Shown here piece by piece: positions 31,370 to 42,900 of a DNA stretch of 64,000 nt. Location: positions 10,001 to 74,000 of the forward strand of contig JAKSYS010000136.1 in NCBI GenBank assembly GCA_022925895.1, written 5' to 3'. The position numbers and the translations under genes were made by a program. The notes beneath the pieces are model-generated. The model was given only the letters and a program-made list of their open reading frames with translations, was not told where the DNA came from and did not search any database. The stretch comes from Fragilaria crotonensis. Taxonomy: Eukaryota > Bacillariophyta > Fragilariophyceae > Fragilariales > Fragilariaceae. How positions within the stretch are numbered: position 1 is the first letter of the stretch; the number at the start of each line of letters is the position of its first letter.

Positions 31370-33147
31370 ATGCTCGAAGAAACGAAAGATTTAACGGTGA
31401 CGCCCGATGACCAGGCAGAGTCAGGCGACTCAGACCTGAACGCGAGCGACAATCAGGATTTTGCAGTCAGAGACGCCGTGGTTAAGGTGGTTGTGCCGGA
31501 TGAAGGAGCCGGCGACGGCAATGAAGTTATCGATCGTTCTCCTGCCACCCGACCAACTGAGGTCAAAAATAGACGACGTTGGCGCTCCTTGCCCAAGCAT
31601 CTCTCAAGACGCCGTCACGAGCGTCGGACGGCAAACAACAATCGTCGCTGGCAGGCACTTTGCAGGTGTTTATCTCTGGGGAAAGAACCAACGACTAACG
31701 ATGACGACCAGGTTCGAATCCCTCCGCGCGAGGAACTTGGCTTGAAAGGACTGGCGCACGCGTCTGGTGAAGCCATTTCTGCGGCTTCCAACTGGTTGCA
31801 AAGGCGGACCTTCGTGGCGGTCGTTGGATTGTTCCTTGTTTTCTACCTGTCAGCAATCATTCTGTTCTGTTGCATCCTCACCCTAGCGATCAATCTTTCC
31901 TATTCTGAGAGAGGGATGATGTGCTGCATAGGTTATGACTTTGATAACAACACTATATCGAATAACTACGTGATTGTTTTCGAATTATCTTGGACGGTAA
32001 GTGATTTACAAATGCCGAATGAATGTATGATTTGTAACAGTGATTGGACTCTATCCACTATACGCCCCGATGACTAATTTCATTACCGTGCATTTATAGA
32101 CCTTTGCAACTGTGGTAAGTTCAGTAATTCGTTGCCTTGAGGTTCGACTTCCTTGTTCACAGTTACCAACTAAACATCTCTCAGGGATACGGTGATGTCG
32201 CTGTGCCCGCGGACGAAGAGTGCCAAGGAGTCCGCTACATGCTTGCCATAGAGGCCTTTCTTGGGATTTTATTCACGTCTGTGTGTGGCGCGATCTTCTA
32301 TTCAAAGATCGTGCGGCTGCATACCCAGGCTCATGTTACCTTTAGCAGTGCCATTTGTCTTCATTATGGTAGCGGGATTACGGACCCGGTGTTTGATGTC
32401 GTTCGTTCAGACAAGCCGAAGGAGCATTTGAGTTGCATCGATAAAGATGCTGTTACTAACTTTCCGATCATCGAATTGCGATGTTTGAACGATCGTGCTA
32501 CGGCTGGTGGAGGAGAGATAATAGGTGCTAGTCTCAAGTGTATCGTCAATTCGCTTGAAGAAGTAAGAGAAAGCGAGCAAGACGGTGACCGCAGCGGAGA
32601 TGTGCTACGAGGGAGTCCATCTTATGGTGATTCCCATGTTGTGATGAAGAGACTGATCACATCGAATCTCTCTCTTTCTCCTGATACGCATCCTTACTTA
32701 TCCTCAGGAATCTGGTTTATTCGTCATGTGCTGGATCATGAATCTCCTCTCCTAACTGTATCAGTTAAGGAACGGATTGCAGCGCTGGGAGGATGGCCTG
32801 CGGACCTGGATTCCCCATCAAAGATTCGAGGAAGTTTGAATCAAAATGTGAGAGACATTATCATCACCTTCACAGGGACTTCGAATTTGACTGCAGATCG
32901 AGTTTTTCTGAATCAAAGATACACACTTTCTGACATTTACATTGGTTGGAAGTTTGCTAGCATGGTGTACATCGTTGCTGGAGGGTCGAAAAATCAAGCC
33001 AGAGCCGATCTCGACATGACACTGGTTCATGATATAACACCTGTATTGGGTGAAGAACACGAATCGCTCGATAGCCCTGAACTCAGCATCGCTGTCCAGA
33101 GGCCGCACGCCTATGTTGTTGGTTCTGCAAGCAACGACGATAGATGA
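31370..33147 (+). CDS. Kir-like potassium channel, divergent type B, with a 15-nt micro-exon
   Basis: Three exons: 31370-31996, 32100-32114 and 32185-33147, all phase 0, giving 534 residues. Introns are 103 nt (GTAAGT...TATAG) and 70 nt (GTAAGT...CTCAG with a CTAAAC branch-like site). Exon 1 ends IVFELSWT, the micro-exon encodes TFATV, and exon 3 begins GYGDVAVP, so the K+ selectivity filter TVGYG is assembled across the second junction. The join aligns residue for residue with FELSWNTFSTVGYG of the neighbouring paralogue. The first membrane helix is TFVAVVGLFLVFYLSAIILFC and the cytoplasmic domain ends LVHDITP...SNDDR. The N-terminal 140 residues are acidic then Arg-rich and unlike the paralogue. 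Confidence 0.87.
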
Positions 33148-33149
33148 AT

Positions 33150-33430
33150 ATCAAAACGTCGCCTTTGAGAACAAACTGTTTTTACTGCCCCTGCAGCGAA
33201 TGGATGATCAGACGAACGCGTTTTTTGTTGACGTCGCCGAAAGGGGTGCGTTATCAATGGGCAAGGTTTTGTTCGACCGCGATGAATTCGAGGCGACGAG
33301 GTCACAACCAGTCTATCTTTATCCATGGCTCATGTCAAGCTTCGTCCGCTTTGGTGATCATCAAGTGGGGTGGACCTTTCATGGGCTTATTTTCCAAAAT
33401 GTGAAGCCATTTGTTGTACAAGTTGTGTGA
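33150..33430 (+). other. Open frame just 3' of the Kir gene, unrecognised
   Basis: A frame open from about 33050 to 33430 reads NVAFENKLFLLPLQRMDDQTNAFFVDVAERGALSMGKVLFDRDEF and ends WTFHGLIFQNVKPFVVQVV. The composition looks like real protein, yet it begins inside the Kir exon in another frame, and the Kir protein already has a C-terminus matching its paralogue. It may be an old exon of another gene. I do not recognise the family. Confidence 0.3.
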
Positions 33431-33897
33431 TAGTGCTCGGTGCTCGTTTAAACGTTGTTGTCTACTCGCTGCTACTAGCTATGTCATAGTAGTAGCTACG
33501 ATGTTCCATAGCGATAGTGAGACCACGACAAGTCTATGAAACATACTGAATCGCGCAAACATGTACTTACTGCGTATGCATATGTACACAGCATATAGTA
33601 TTGTGATGTACTCGAACTCAGTAGAGGATACTATCCCTACGATACCGTTACGAATGTGGAAGTACTGTGGACTATTAGTAGTGGGCGCGACCGAGGGCTC
33701 AACAGCAATGAGGCGCATCATCATGTCAGATTCGTTTCGATGTGATGCAATGTATGCAATAATATAGAGAGGTACAAGTAATGCATCTGCTTCATCGCTC
33801 TTGATTGGCTTGGCGTTGACGCGGTTCTCTTCCTCATATTACGCAGAAATCTTACGAACGTTGCAGTCCCTGGTGCTATCAGCTATTAACGTTGATC
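33431..33897. other. Spacer, no supported gene
   Basis: About 470 bases before the aminotransferase start. Contains only short frames without signatures; promoter of the downstream gene presumed. Confidence 0.4.
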
Positions 33898-35384
33898 ATG
33901 CCTGGCTTGAATGGAGCATCCATTAAGATACCAGTTGCAGCGCTGGCATTTGCCGCAACGATAGAAGTGTTCCGACGTTACTTGCGGCAACCAAAAGAAA
34001 GAGACGTCACAGTCCCCCCGGTCGATGCAACGATTGGAAGTCGAGGATTAGCTGCTCTTCCGGCGCCGTTGTCATACCTTAGCAGCTTCTATATGTGTCT
34101 ACAGGATCCCTGTGATCCCCATGATAACCCCACTGGTTACATCGCACTGTGCATTGCGGAGAACAAGCTTGTGACAGACCTTATCGCTGAGAGATTGATG
34201 CAATCGGGCACGGCAACAGCGGCCTTTTCGGATTCAGAAGTTTACTGTTACGGCTCTTTCCTTGGACTTCCGGTCGCTCGCTCTGCCATTGCCTACTTCG
34301 TCGCCAAGAAGTTCCTCTTCCCCGACAATCAAACAATCACACCGGAGGAGGCTCTGGAACACATTTCTCCCGATCACATTGCACTAGGTGCGGGAGGAGC
34401 AGCTCTGTTGAACTATCTTTTTTACATTCTAGGTGAGAAAGGGGATTGCTGTCTGATTCCTGCGCCTTATTATGCAGCCTTCGAATCAGATATGAGTGCC
34501 ATTGCTGGATGCAAGCCATTTGCCGTACACGCAGCCAATCCGGCGATGGGACCAACGCCAGAAGAACTTGATCTTGCCTTTATCGAAGCTCAGTCGAAAG
34601 GAATGAGAGTCAAGTTCCTTCTACTAACTAACCCGAACAATCCCCTTGGAGTAATATACAGCCCAGATGTTGTTCGCCGTGCAGTTACGTGGGCACGCAA
34701 GCGTGGTCTTCACACAATTATGGATGAAATTTACGCTCTTTCAAACCATGACAAGAATAATCGAAAGTTTGAATCCATTATTCGCATTCTGGACAACCAG
34801 CTGGGCAATGACGTTCATTTCTTGTGGGCGCTGTCGAAGGATTTTGGCGCCAGTGGCTTTCGCGTTGGAACCCTGTATACTCAAAATGAACAACTTTTGA
34901 GAGCGTTGGCGAACTTGAATATCTTTTCTGGAGTTAGCCATCCTATTCAGATGATCGCTGCAGAGGTCTTGACGGATGATCACTTTGTCGACACGTTCTG
35001 GACACGAGTCGTGCGAGACTCTCTCAGTCGTACGCTATTTGTGCAGGAAAACTGGAAGAGATGGTGATTCCCTTCATTCACGCCGAGGCCGCCATTTTTC
35101 TCTATGTCGACCTCTCTTCCTTGTTACCAAAAAAGGATGCTGACGGGGAAGCCATGTTGTGTGAGTTAATGACAACACATGCTCGTATCGTCCTGACTCC
35201 TGGTGATTCACAGCGAGACTCTCGTCCTGGGTGGTTTCGCATCTGCTATGCCTCTGTATCGCCCGAAGTGTTGGGGATTGCCATGGAACGACTAAGCCGC
35301 CTTGTTGCGAAGGTTCGAAGAATGGATTGGTCAGATCTGCATGCAACCTCGCTAGAGAGCGTTCTGGTGACTGTAAGAAGTTAA
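33898..35384 (+). CDS. Class I/II PLP aminotransferase, ACC-synthase-like, one frame break
   Basis: The first ATG is at 33898. A short hydrophobic N-terminus (IKIPVAALAFAATIEVFRRYL) may anchor the protein. The fold-type I core follows: GYIALCIAENKL, YCYGSFLGLPVARSAIAYF, GAGGAALLNYLFY, LLLTNPNNPLGVIYS, MDEIYAL, and the PLP-lysine motif WALSKDFGASGFRVG. These are characteristic of the ACC synthase/alanine aminotransferase-like group (SKDxGxxGFRVG). The frame breaks at the AAAA run 35048-35051: upstream ends LFVQEN, downstream (35061-35384) continues MVIPFIHAEAAIFLYVDLSSLLP and GWFRICYASVSPEVL, the conserved C-terminal small domain. One missing A reconciles both. Whether it makes ACC (an ethylene precursor) or is a general transaminase cannot be told. 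Confidence 0.87.
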
Positions 35385-35415
35385 TTTTTCGTGAAATCTG
35401 TGTATTATGTACGTT

Positions 35416-38400
35416 CTAGTCTTCAAATCGAACTCTATGGTCACCACCGTTCTTTTTGGGCCTTTCATTGAAACCATCGTCACCAGCTGCTACCTTCCGT
35501 TTCAACCCGAGTGAGCTTCTCCCCATGAGCCGTAGATTTCCCAGGATGTCCACCATCTTAGATCTCATTTCGTCGTTAGTGCTTTCCGCATTGTCTCCGC
35601 CACGAGTTTTGGACGCCATTTTCTGCTCGACTTCAGTCATCAGCGACTCCACGCTATCCTTTGCAAGAAGCGTCTCCACTTCAACACGCCCTTTCGCGCC
35701 CATCCTCCAGGCACGCGCCACAGCTTGGTCTTGGAGACTCTTGTCCCAGATTTCTTCCAGGAAACATATATGGGTAACAAAAGATAGATCCAAGCCTTCA
35801 CTGCCGTCCTTCGACAAAAGCATGCAGAAGCAGTCCCTTGCGGTCTTGAATTTCGATAACTCCTGGGTTCTATATGATCCCCAGAACTCAGCTACTGCAC
35901 CTGCGCCATACCTCCGTATGAGACGATGACCGATTAAATTCAAAACCTTGCGAAACTGAGAAAAAATGATAACTTTCAACGGGCGATCTTCCGCTAGCCC
36001 AATTTGCTCTCCAACGAATAATGATGCGGCCGGTGAGAAAAATTTGGAATTTCGTCGGGTCTGTGCCTGCAATTGATCTAGGCGTGAAATGACGTAGTGG
36101 AACTTTGATTCTTCGGGTGGGCAGATTTCAGAGGCACGACGACAAACCGAACACCTCGAGCCTTCCGTGATCATGACGCACTCGTCGTGTTCTTCATGAC
36201 AAAGCAAACACTTTCCATTGGCGGCTGCAACACTATATTCGCATGCGTGTCCATCGCCACGTTTCCTCTTTCTTCTGGTTGGCACTGCTGGCTGAATTGC
36301 GACATGCCCTGCAAGATTGATTCTCTCTTCATCCTCGAGAGTCCTTCGAAGCCGTGTTTCGTCTTCCACTTCATTGTCAAGCGCATCTGCTTTCTTTTTC
36401 TCCTCCTCATGCTTGTAGTAGTCGTACCATTCGTACACGATTCCGGGTTGTAACCTTTGAAAGTCATCAACATCAAAAGGAGTTTCACAAATCAAACATG
36501 ATCTGGTATCACTTGTCATGCACTCGGTGCAGACGAGATCACCGCACGGCAGAATTAACAAAGTGCTGACCTCGAAACCGCATTTCATGCAATGCGATCG
36601 TTCCTCAGTCACAGCACGTTGCATGTAGTCAAGAACCACTCTCTTTTTCACGTCTGACAAGTCATGGATGTCAAGCAACTCCTCTGTCTCTGCCCAAGCC
36701 TTTCCAGTAATCTGGGGCACAATTCGAAGCCCGCCAGAACAAGCGAGCCGCAAATTCTCAAATGCAAGACGCGCATGTTTCGCTTGAGACTTGTGCAGCA
36801 AGCTGTCCTGTAGACCAGATGTTTTCCCTTTCATTGAGGTAAGCAGGAGATTGGATTGAACAGCGCAAACCAAGGTATTGAACGTGGTTTGCTCGTCACG
36901 ACTCATATTCAGCCAAACCCTCTCAAAATGTGGAGGTGGGAGTTCTTCGATGTCGAGTTTCGTATGCCTCATCATTAAAACTGCGAGGAGCGATCTCACA
37001 TGAAAAAATGAAGCCAGCGACCCAGCATTCCAAGACCGACTGAGTAGAGCCCAAAATCGATCACCATCCAACCTGGCAGTGAAAAATTCGTGTTTAAGAA
37101 AACCCATGAGACACAATAAATTCGTCATACCGGAGCGACTTGAAGTTTGGGGAGTGGGAGTGCCTGTCATAGACCAGCGGCGGCTTGCGGCTATCCACGA
37201 GGCGAACAGAATCGCATTGTTTTGCTTTCCACGACCCATGGAATGGCCCTCGTCTACCACCATTCGCGTCCAGTGGACTTTGAGCAACGAACAAGCACTC
37301 ATTTTCGGCTTCGAGCTCCTATGGACAGCGTATGGATTGACGGTTCCATCCTTTTGCTTCATTTCGGCCTCAAAACTACCTTTCTTATACTCATGGGTAA
37401 ATCGTTTTGTTGTCGTCAAGACGACTTTGAACAAAGCGAGGAATTCCGGTCCTGGAAGCGGAAAGCTACTGGAATGATCAATGAAGATGAGTGGAGATAC
37501 TTCAAAGGCGGTTGCACGCTGCTGAAGTGAATTCATCCTTTCCAGCGTTTCGTCATCGTTCGTTTTGAAGTGAAAGATGACTGGCTCCTTGCTAGTCCAG
37601 TATTGGAGATCTACGTGCATTGTGATTTGCTCCTGGAAACAACACGGTTGGAATCAAGTTTTGCTGTTCGATATTTTGCCACCAATGTCAACTTACCACC
37701 CAATGATTCAGAAGAGTCTCAGGCACGACGAGCAATGTGGCACTTGACGAAACAAGGGAAGCCATGTACTCTTGCCTTATCTTTCTCTCTAATATGGCAG
37801 CGACTGAACTATTGGGACGAGCAGTCGAATTCGAGAAAGACTTTCGGGCCGTCGAAATGATCTTTTTCTTCAATTCTGCGACAAGGTTATTGAAATCGTG
37901 CAGCATATCTTTTGCAAGCTCGTGTACATCGTCGTCCTCATCATTGTACGTCATGGCGTTTCGAAAGATGAGCTCGACGTCGTCGACGTAAGCAGAAAAA
38001 TTGTTTGTGTATGTGCCATTAGTGATTCTCCTTGAAATCTGGAGGAAACACATCGGTTCGTCAATTACATCAAGGTAGTCCGGGTTTTCGAACGTGCACA
38101 CGGGCCATCGGAATATTGATTCGTCGTCCAAGCGTTGAGCTAGACGGGTAAGTCGGTTCAACTCCTGCCTCTGATAGATCGGGTCCAGCTGCTCACGCCA
38201 GTAAACATGGAAACGTCGCTCTCGTGTTCGATCACTTCAGACTGTTCATGCACACTCAGCGGCTTCTCCTCACTCGATAGGCCAAGGGTTTGCAGAATGA
38301 GAGACAGCACAGTAATTGTTTTTCCAAGACCTGGATCATCACACAGTAAGCCTCCCCTGGTGATTCTTCGAGAAAGGTGGATTGATCCGCGAGATGACTT

Positions 38401-39613
38401 GAAATCCTCGCACACTTGGCCAGATTGAGCATTTACCCGAATCACCTTGCCAGGTGTTCTCCTGGGTCGTAACAAAACAGTTGCACCGGCTGTGATGCAG
38501 CGGTGGCAGTCTCCATCGATACTCAATGAGCTACATTTTCCTTCAATAACATCATTCTCTGTCCATTCGTGCACCTCACGGCTTCGCATCCACTCAAGGG
38601 ATCTGATTTGATGGCTGTAGAGGACGAGCTTAAGTCCTGGGACGACAGCTTTCAGTGCCTGGTGCAGTTCGGAACACGTACTGCGCCAGGCGTTCAATGA
38701 TCGGGCTCGTAGGAAAGGAGCAATTCTCGTTTGAATCACCTCGTGAGGGATCATAGCAAATGGAGACTGCTTATTTCGCGACGAAACCTTCGCAGTCTTG
38801 GTCTGCAAGCCTCGTAGCCTCGAATAGAGCTCCTCCAACGACATGTTGGGAGGAAAGAAAGTATCTCGGCGCAACTCTCCGCCATCTTGGAATCGGCGCG
38901 TCGCCTCGAACCCCATCCCGGAGCTCAGGTACTCCCAGTCGCTTCGCATTATTGAGAGCAACAGTTGAGTGGCAGAGGGAAGTGCCTTGAGTTTCCCCCT
39001 CCGCCCTTCAACCAGCAGTGGCATAGAAAACGTAATGAGGAATGCAACTTTGCGAGGTGCAATGTCATCATCGTTGTGAGGTGCAATATCATCATCTTTG
39101 TGAGGTGCAATATCATCATCTTTGTGAGGTGCGATATCATCATCTTTGTGAGGTGCAATATCATCGTCCTTCTCCATGTCGATAGGTCCGGTATTCATCC
39201 TGAGTTGTATTGTTTCGATGTGAATGTGGCGTAACTCTTGGCAAGTCATGGCCAACCCAAGGAGAAGCGACGGATCAGAACGATTTGCATGTCCGTCCCT
39301 GCAGCATGGAGGGCAAGACGACGAGTGACGTGCGTCCTCCATAGTTCCATCAAAGCGAGTTGTGCTTCCAAGTATTAAACGGACCTGTCCATCGTCGCCG
39401 TCCTCTGTTCGCAAAAGAGATGCTACCTCGACGACAAGCGCTTGTCTCTTCTTGGTAGCCTTCGTCCGCATCAGTGAAGTCAACATCAATCCAAGTATTC
39501 TTTTGGAAGCCACGAGAGTTGAACTGAAGAATGCAATCCTCAAGCAATAGAAATCCAACTTCGTCGGCTGTAGGTTCAACAGTCGACGATTCTGAAGACC
39601 TCATTTTCCCCAT
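35416..39613 (-). CDS. F-box / SNF2 ATPase with embedded bromodomain and RING finger
   Basis: Start ATG 39613. Domains in order: an F-box-like segment (MIPHEVIQTRIAPFLRARSLNAWRSTCSEL), SNF2 motif I (RGGLLCDDPGLGKTITVLSLIL), then a bromodomain of about 110 residues (VYWREQLDPIYQ...WPVCTFENPDYLDVIDEPMCF...YVDDVELIFRNAMTYND), motif Ia (LLVVPETLLNHW), motif II (MVVDEGHSMG), GTPTPQ, a RING finger (CMKCGFE...LPCGDLVCTECM...CLICETPF) and the helicase C lobe (VIIFSQFRKVL ... SKDGSEGLDLSFVTHICFLE ... AVARAWRMGAKGRV). One intron is clear: 37696-37633 (GTAAGT...TCCAG), joining NHWV to EQITMHVDL. Two one-base shifts occur, near 39458 and at the AAA run 38203-38205. The F-box/SNF2/RING layout resembles plant At3g54460; such proteins remodel chromatin or ubiquitinate targets. 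Confidence 0.85.
39052..39172 (-). repeat. 24-bp coding minisatellite (DDDIAPHK)n
   Basis: Five tandem 24-bp units inside the SNF2 gene encode DDDIAPHK with small changes. The units are nearly identical, so copy number is probably polymorphic. It sits in a linker before the F-box, where length change would be tolerated. Confidence 0.85.
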
Positions 39614-39734
39614 TTCCGCGGAATGGAAGTATGCATCTTTATGTTTTTAGAAGAGACCTCTAGATTGTACACCGTACGGCAGTATGTGGAATCTCAAGAG
39701 AACAGCATCATATGCATATATGATACTAGTGGGT

Positions 39735-39832
39735 GCCTCCCAATTGGTCGGACTTTTGGAATACGTGTACGGTAAAAACGAAAAAACCCACGCCTCCCAA
39801 TCGGTCGGACTTTTGGAATACATGTACGGTAT
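39735..39832. repeat. Two direct 40-bp repeats
   Basis: The block GCCTCCCAAT...GGTCGGACTTTTGGAATAC, continuing to GTACGGT, occurs at 39735 and again at 39792, with three or so mismatches. It lies between the SNF2 promoter and the 3' side of the Helitron. Confidence 0.75.
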
Positions 39833-39970
39833 GGGTTGTGCACGGTTGTGTGTAGTGGCAAGCGTGCTGCAAATGATGTGTTTTACAACACAATTAGATG
39901 AGGAAAAAAAGTGACAAATTCATAGAAATTTGCTAATTTAGATTGCCAAAATACACAGTATTGAAGTTGT

Positions 39971-42900
39971 TTACAAATCCTGTTGATGATACTGAGGGCA
40001 CAGTTTTGATATCAGGACCTCCTTATAAACAATGTTGTGCAGAAGATGACCATCAGTAAATATGAAAAGATCATGTGGGTTACGAACTCTTGAGAGAGCA
40101 ACGTAAAGCTGGCCATGTGCAAATACACCTTGTGGCAAGAAAATGCCAACTCTTCGCAATGTTTGACCTTGACTCTTGTTGATCGTCATTGCATATGCTG
40201 GTTGAACTGGAAACTGACGTCGTTTGAAGACAAATGGCAGCTCATCTTGAGGTGATAGGAGAGCAATCCGTGGTATGTCCACAATTTCTGCAGTGGTAGG
40301 AATCAAACACTGGAGGACAGACTGTGAGATACGGCGAACAATGAGACGGGTGCCATTGCTGAGTGTGCTTGATAGGTTTCGAGCAGCATGACCAACATGC
40401 CTTTTTCAGAGTGAGGCAATGTGGTGGAAGGCCAGATAGCTCCAAAGAGTTCAGGAATTCAGGAGGATAGAGGGTATGTGCAGGATCATTAGGTTCCTCA
40501 GATATGATGTTGTCAATACTGAGAAACACATGTTCATCATGAGGTAGCCTTGAGGTTACCATATCATTGATTCTTTGAACATCTTTGTTTTTAGGACATA
40601 GAATAGCACGTTCAGACCAATAGGCTGGTTCATTGGAAGAAAAATCATCAAACACATGCTCAACCAGTTCGTTTGTATCCTGAGGCTGGAATATATAAGA
40701 TGGTAGATTTATTGGGGAAGGCTCCATATCCTCGCCGATCCTCAACAGGAAAGATGCAAAATGGGAAAGTACTTCTTGGAACTCTGGGTTAGCATTTGTG
40801 TTCTGTAAGTCCATTCGCAATCGCATATTTTCAGAGAGTTGCATTACATTCACAGATGATGTTTGCCAGACTTTGGATTGTAGGACAGTTGAATGCACAG
40901 TGGTAGCTCTTCCAGCATGGCGTAGTATGGGAAGCACTTGACGAAAGTCACCACCCATGACGACAACCAAGCCACCAAATGGAGCATCATTACGTTCAAG
41001 TAAATCACAAAGAGACTGTGAAAGAACATCAAGACCAACACCCTTAAGCATTGTGATCTCATCAATGATCAAAATCTTTGCAACCTTCATAACTTCTGCC
41101 TTCTCTTTTGATAGGTTGCACATGGATGTTTCATATAATTGAATTGGAAGCCCGGATATATAGTGCAGAGTACGGCCCAAAGGGGCAAAGTTTGAGGCAG
41201 CAATGCCTGATATGGCCGTTGCAAGGGCAACCTTCCCTTCACTGCGCACCTTGGCAAGGATCATCCTGAACAACTCCGTCTTACCTGAGCCTGCAGGTCC
41301 ATCAACAAAATAAACATTTTTCTGATTTTCAGTACCAGCATTGTTGTTCACAGAAGCAAGTACAGCATCAAAAATAGCACGCTGTTCAAGATTCAGGAGA
41401 GGGAGGCGATCCAGCTGCTGTTGAATATCAGTGTTGGATGATGACAGCTGCAATTCTAACAAATGGTTGACTGAATTGTTGTCCATGGCACTCCCATGCT
41501 CCTCAACCAGAAGTGTGCGGAGGGATGGTATCCATTCGAATACAGAACGGCTGTGCATTATCCCCAGAAGGGCATCAAGTTTACGCACAAGGAGGTCCTG
41601 CAGGTGTTGTTCACTAAGGCTGGGTTGACGGTGTGCATAGTCTTCTGACAGGGCAGCCCAGTGAGAGTCATAGAGTGACCTTGGGTCAGAGACATCACAG
41701 TTGAAGAGGATGATTGCAAAAGTCTTCTGAGCCTTGCTGGGAGAGTGTCTGTGTGGCTTCCTGCATGGCTCGATGCCACTCAGTATCATCATCTAGAAGA
41801 CCCAATGTACGACAGGCATCTTGAAATGTTGGACAAAGTACATCATCAACGGTTCAGAGCTTCAAAGCTTGTTGCACCTTTCACTACAGTCAACATCCTT
41901 CGCAGGAAGTATCTCTCACCAGAAGAAGGGGAAGCACTGTAGAGGCGAGACACAGTGGGGAATGTCTGCCGGTGATTGGAGCGTCGTACCCAGCACTTCT
42001 CGACACCAGCACTTTTCCATGTGTAGTGTTGTGGGATGTCATGATAAAGGAACTGGCGAGCATACTGATCATGCCGATTGAGGTCCAACCAGGCAGTCAA
42101 TTGTGTACAGGGTGGTCCTCTTGCAAGCACTTGAGCAACATTTTCATTTTCCTCAAAAACCACTGATTGCTGATTGGGAAGATGGAACATTAGGCGCATC
42201 ACATTGGGCTTCTCTGAATGTAGACGAAGGCTGAAGAGGCGCCAGCATGCCTCTGATGCAGAGACATAACGTCCATCAAGATAGAGCTTGATCTCATCAA
42301 CATCTTCCCCCATCTGGACTGCAGCACGGTCGTGTCCCTTGTATACATACTTGTAGAGGTACTTGACGGCCTGCACTGAATTGCACACCTCAACATTGAT
42401 ATGACAATCATACTTCTTGGTAAGATGGCAATTATATGGCACAACCCAGCGGTTGTCCAACTCAGCTCCTCGAACAGTTACAGTCCTTCCATCATCACGT
42501 CGATGATATTGAGGGAATCCATCATCATTGAGTGTTGTCTCATCTTGAAAGGGCCGGGATACTTGTCCTTGCATTCACCTGCTGGCTTTGTAGAACTATT
42601 ACAACACTTCAAATTTTTCCATCGATTGGGGAAACTTTGGTGCCACAGGGCCCATGCAACATACACCTCTTCACAGTTGCAAAAGTTCAGGATCTATCAA
42701 TGCATCTGGGATCTCAGCTGAAACAATATGGTCAATGTCAGATTCTGTGCGCGGTTTGTCATTCTCTGCCAAAATGACCAGTACATGTGCATGTGGCAAT
42801 CCTCGCTTCTGAAATTCGATGGTGTAGATAGCAGCCACAACCCTTCCAAGCACTTGCCGCTTCTGGAGGTCAAACATCATCTCTGTAAATTTGAGATGGA

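Noticed and set aside
38158-38230. Possible intron with a GTGAGC donor before the bromodomain
   Set aside because: No acceptor keeps the frame, and one extra T in the AAA/TTT run at 38203 joins SDVSMF to YWREQLDP directly.
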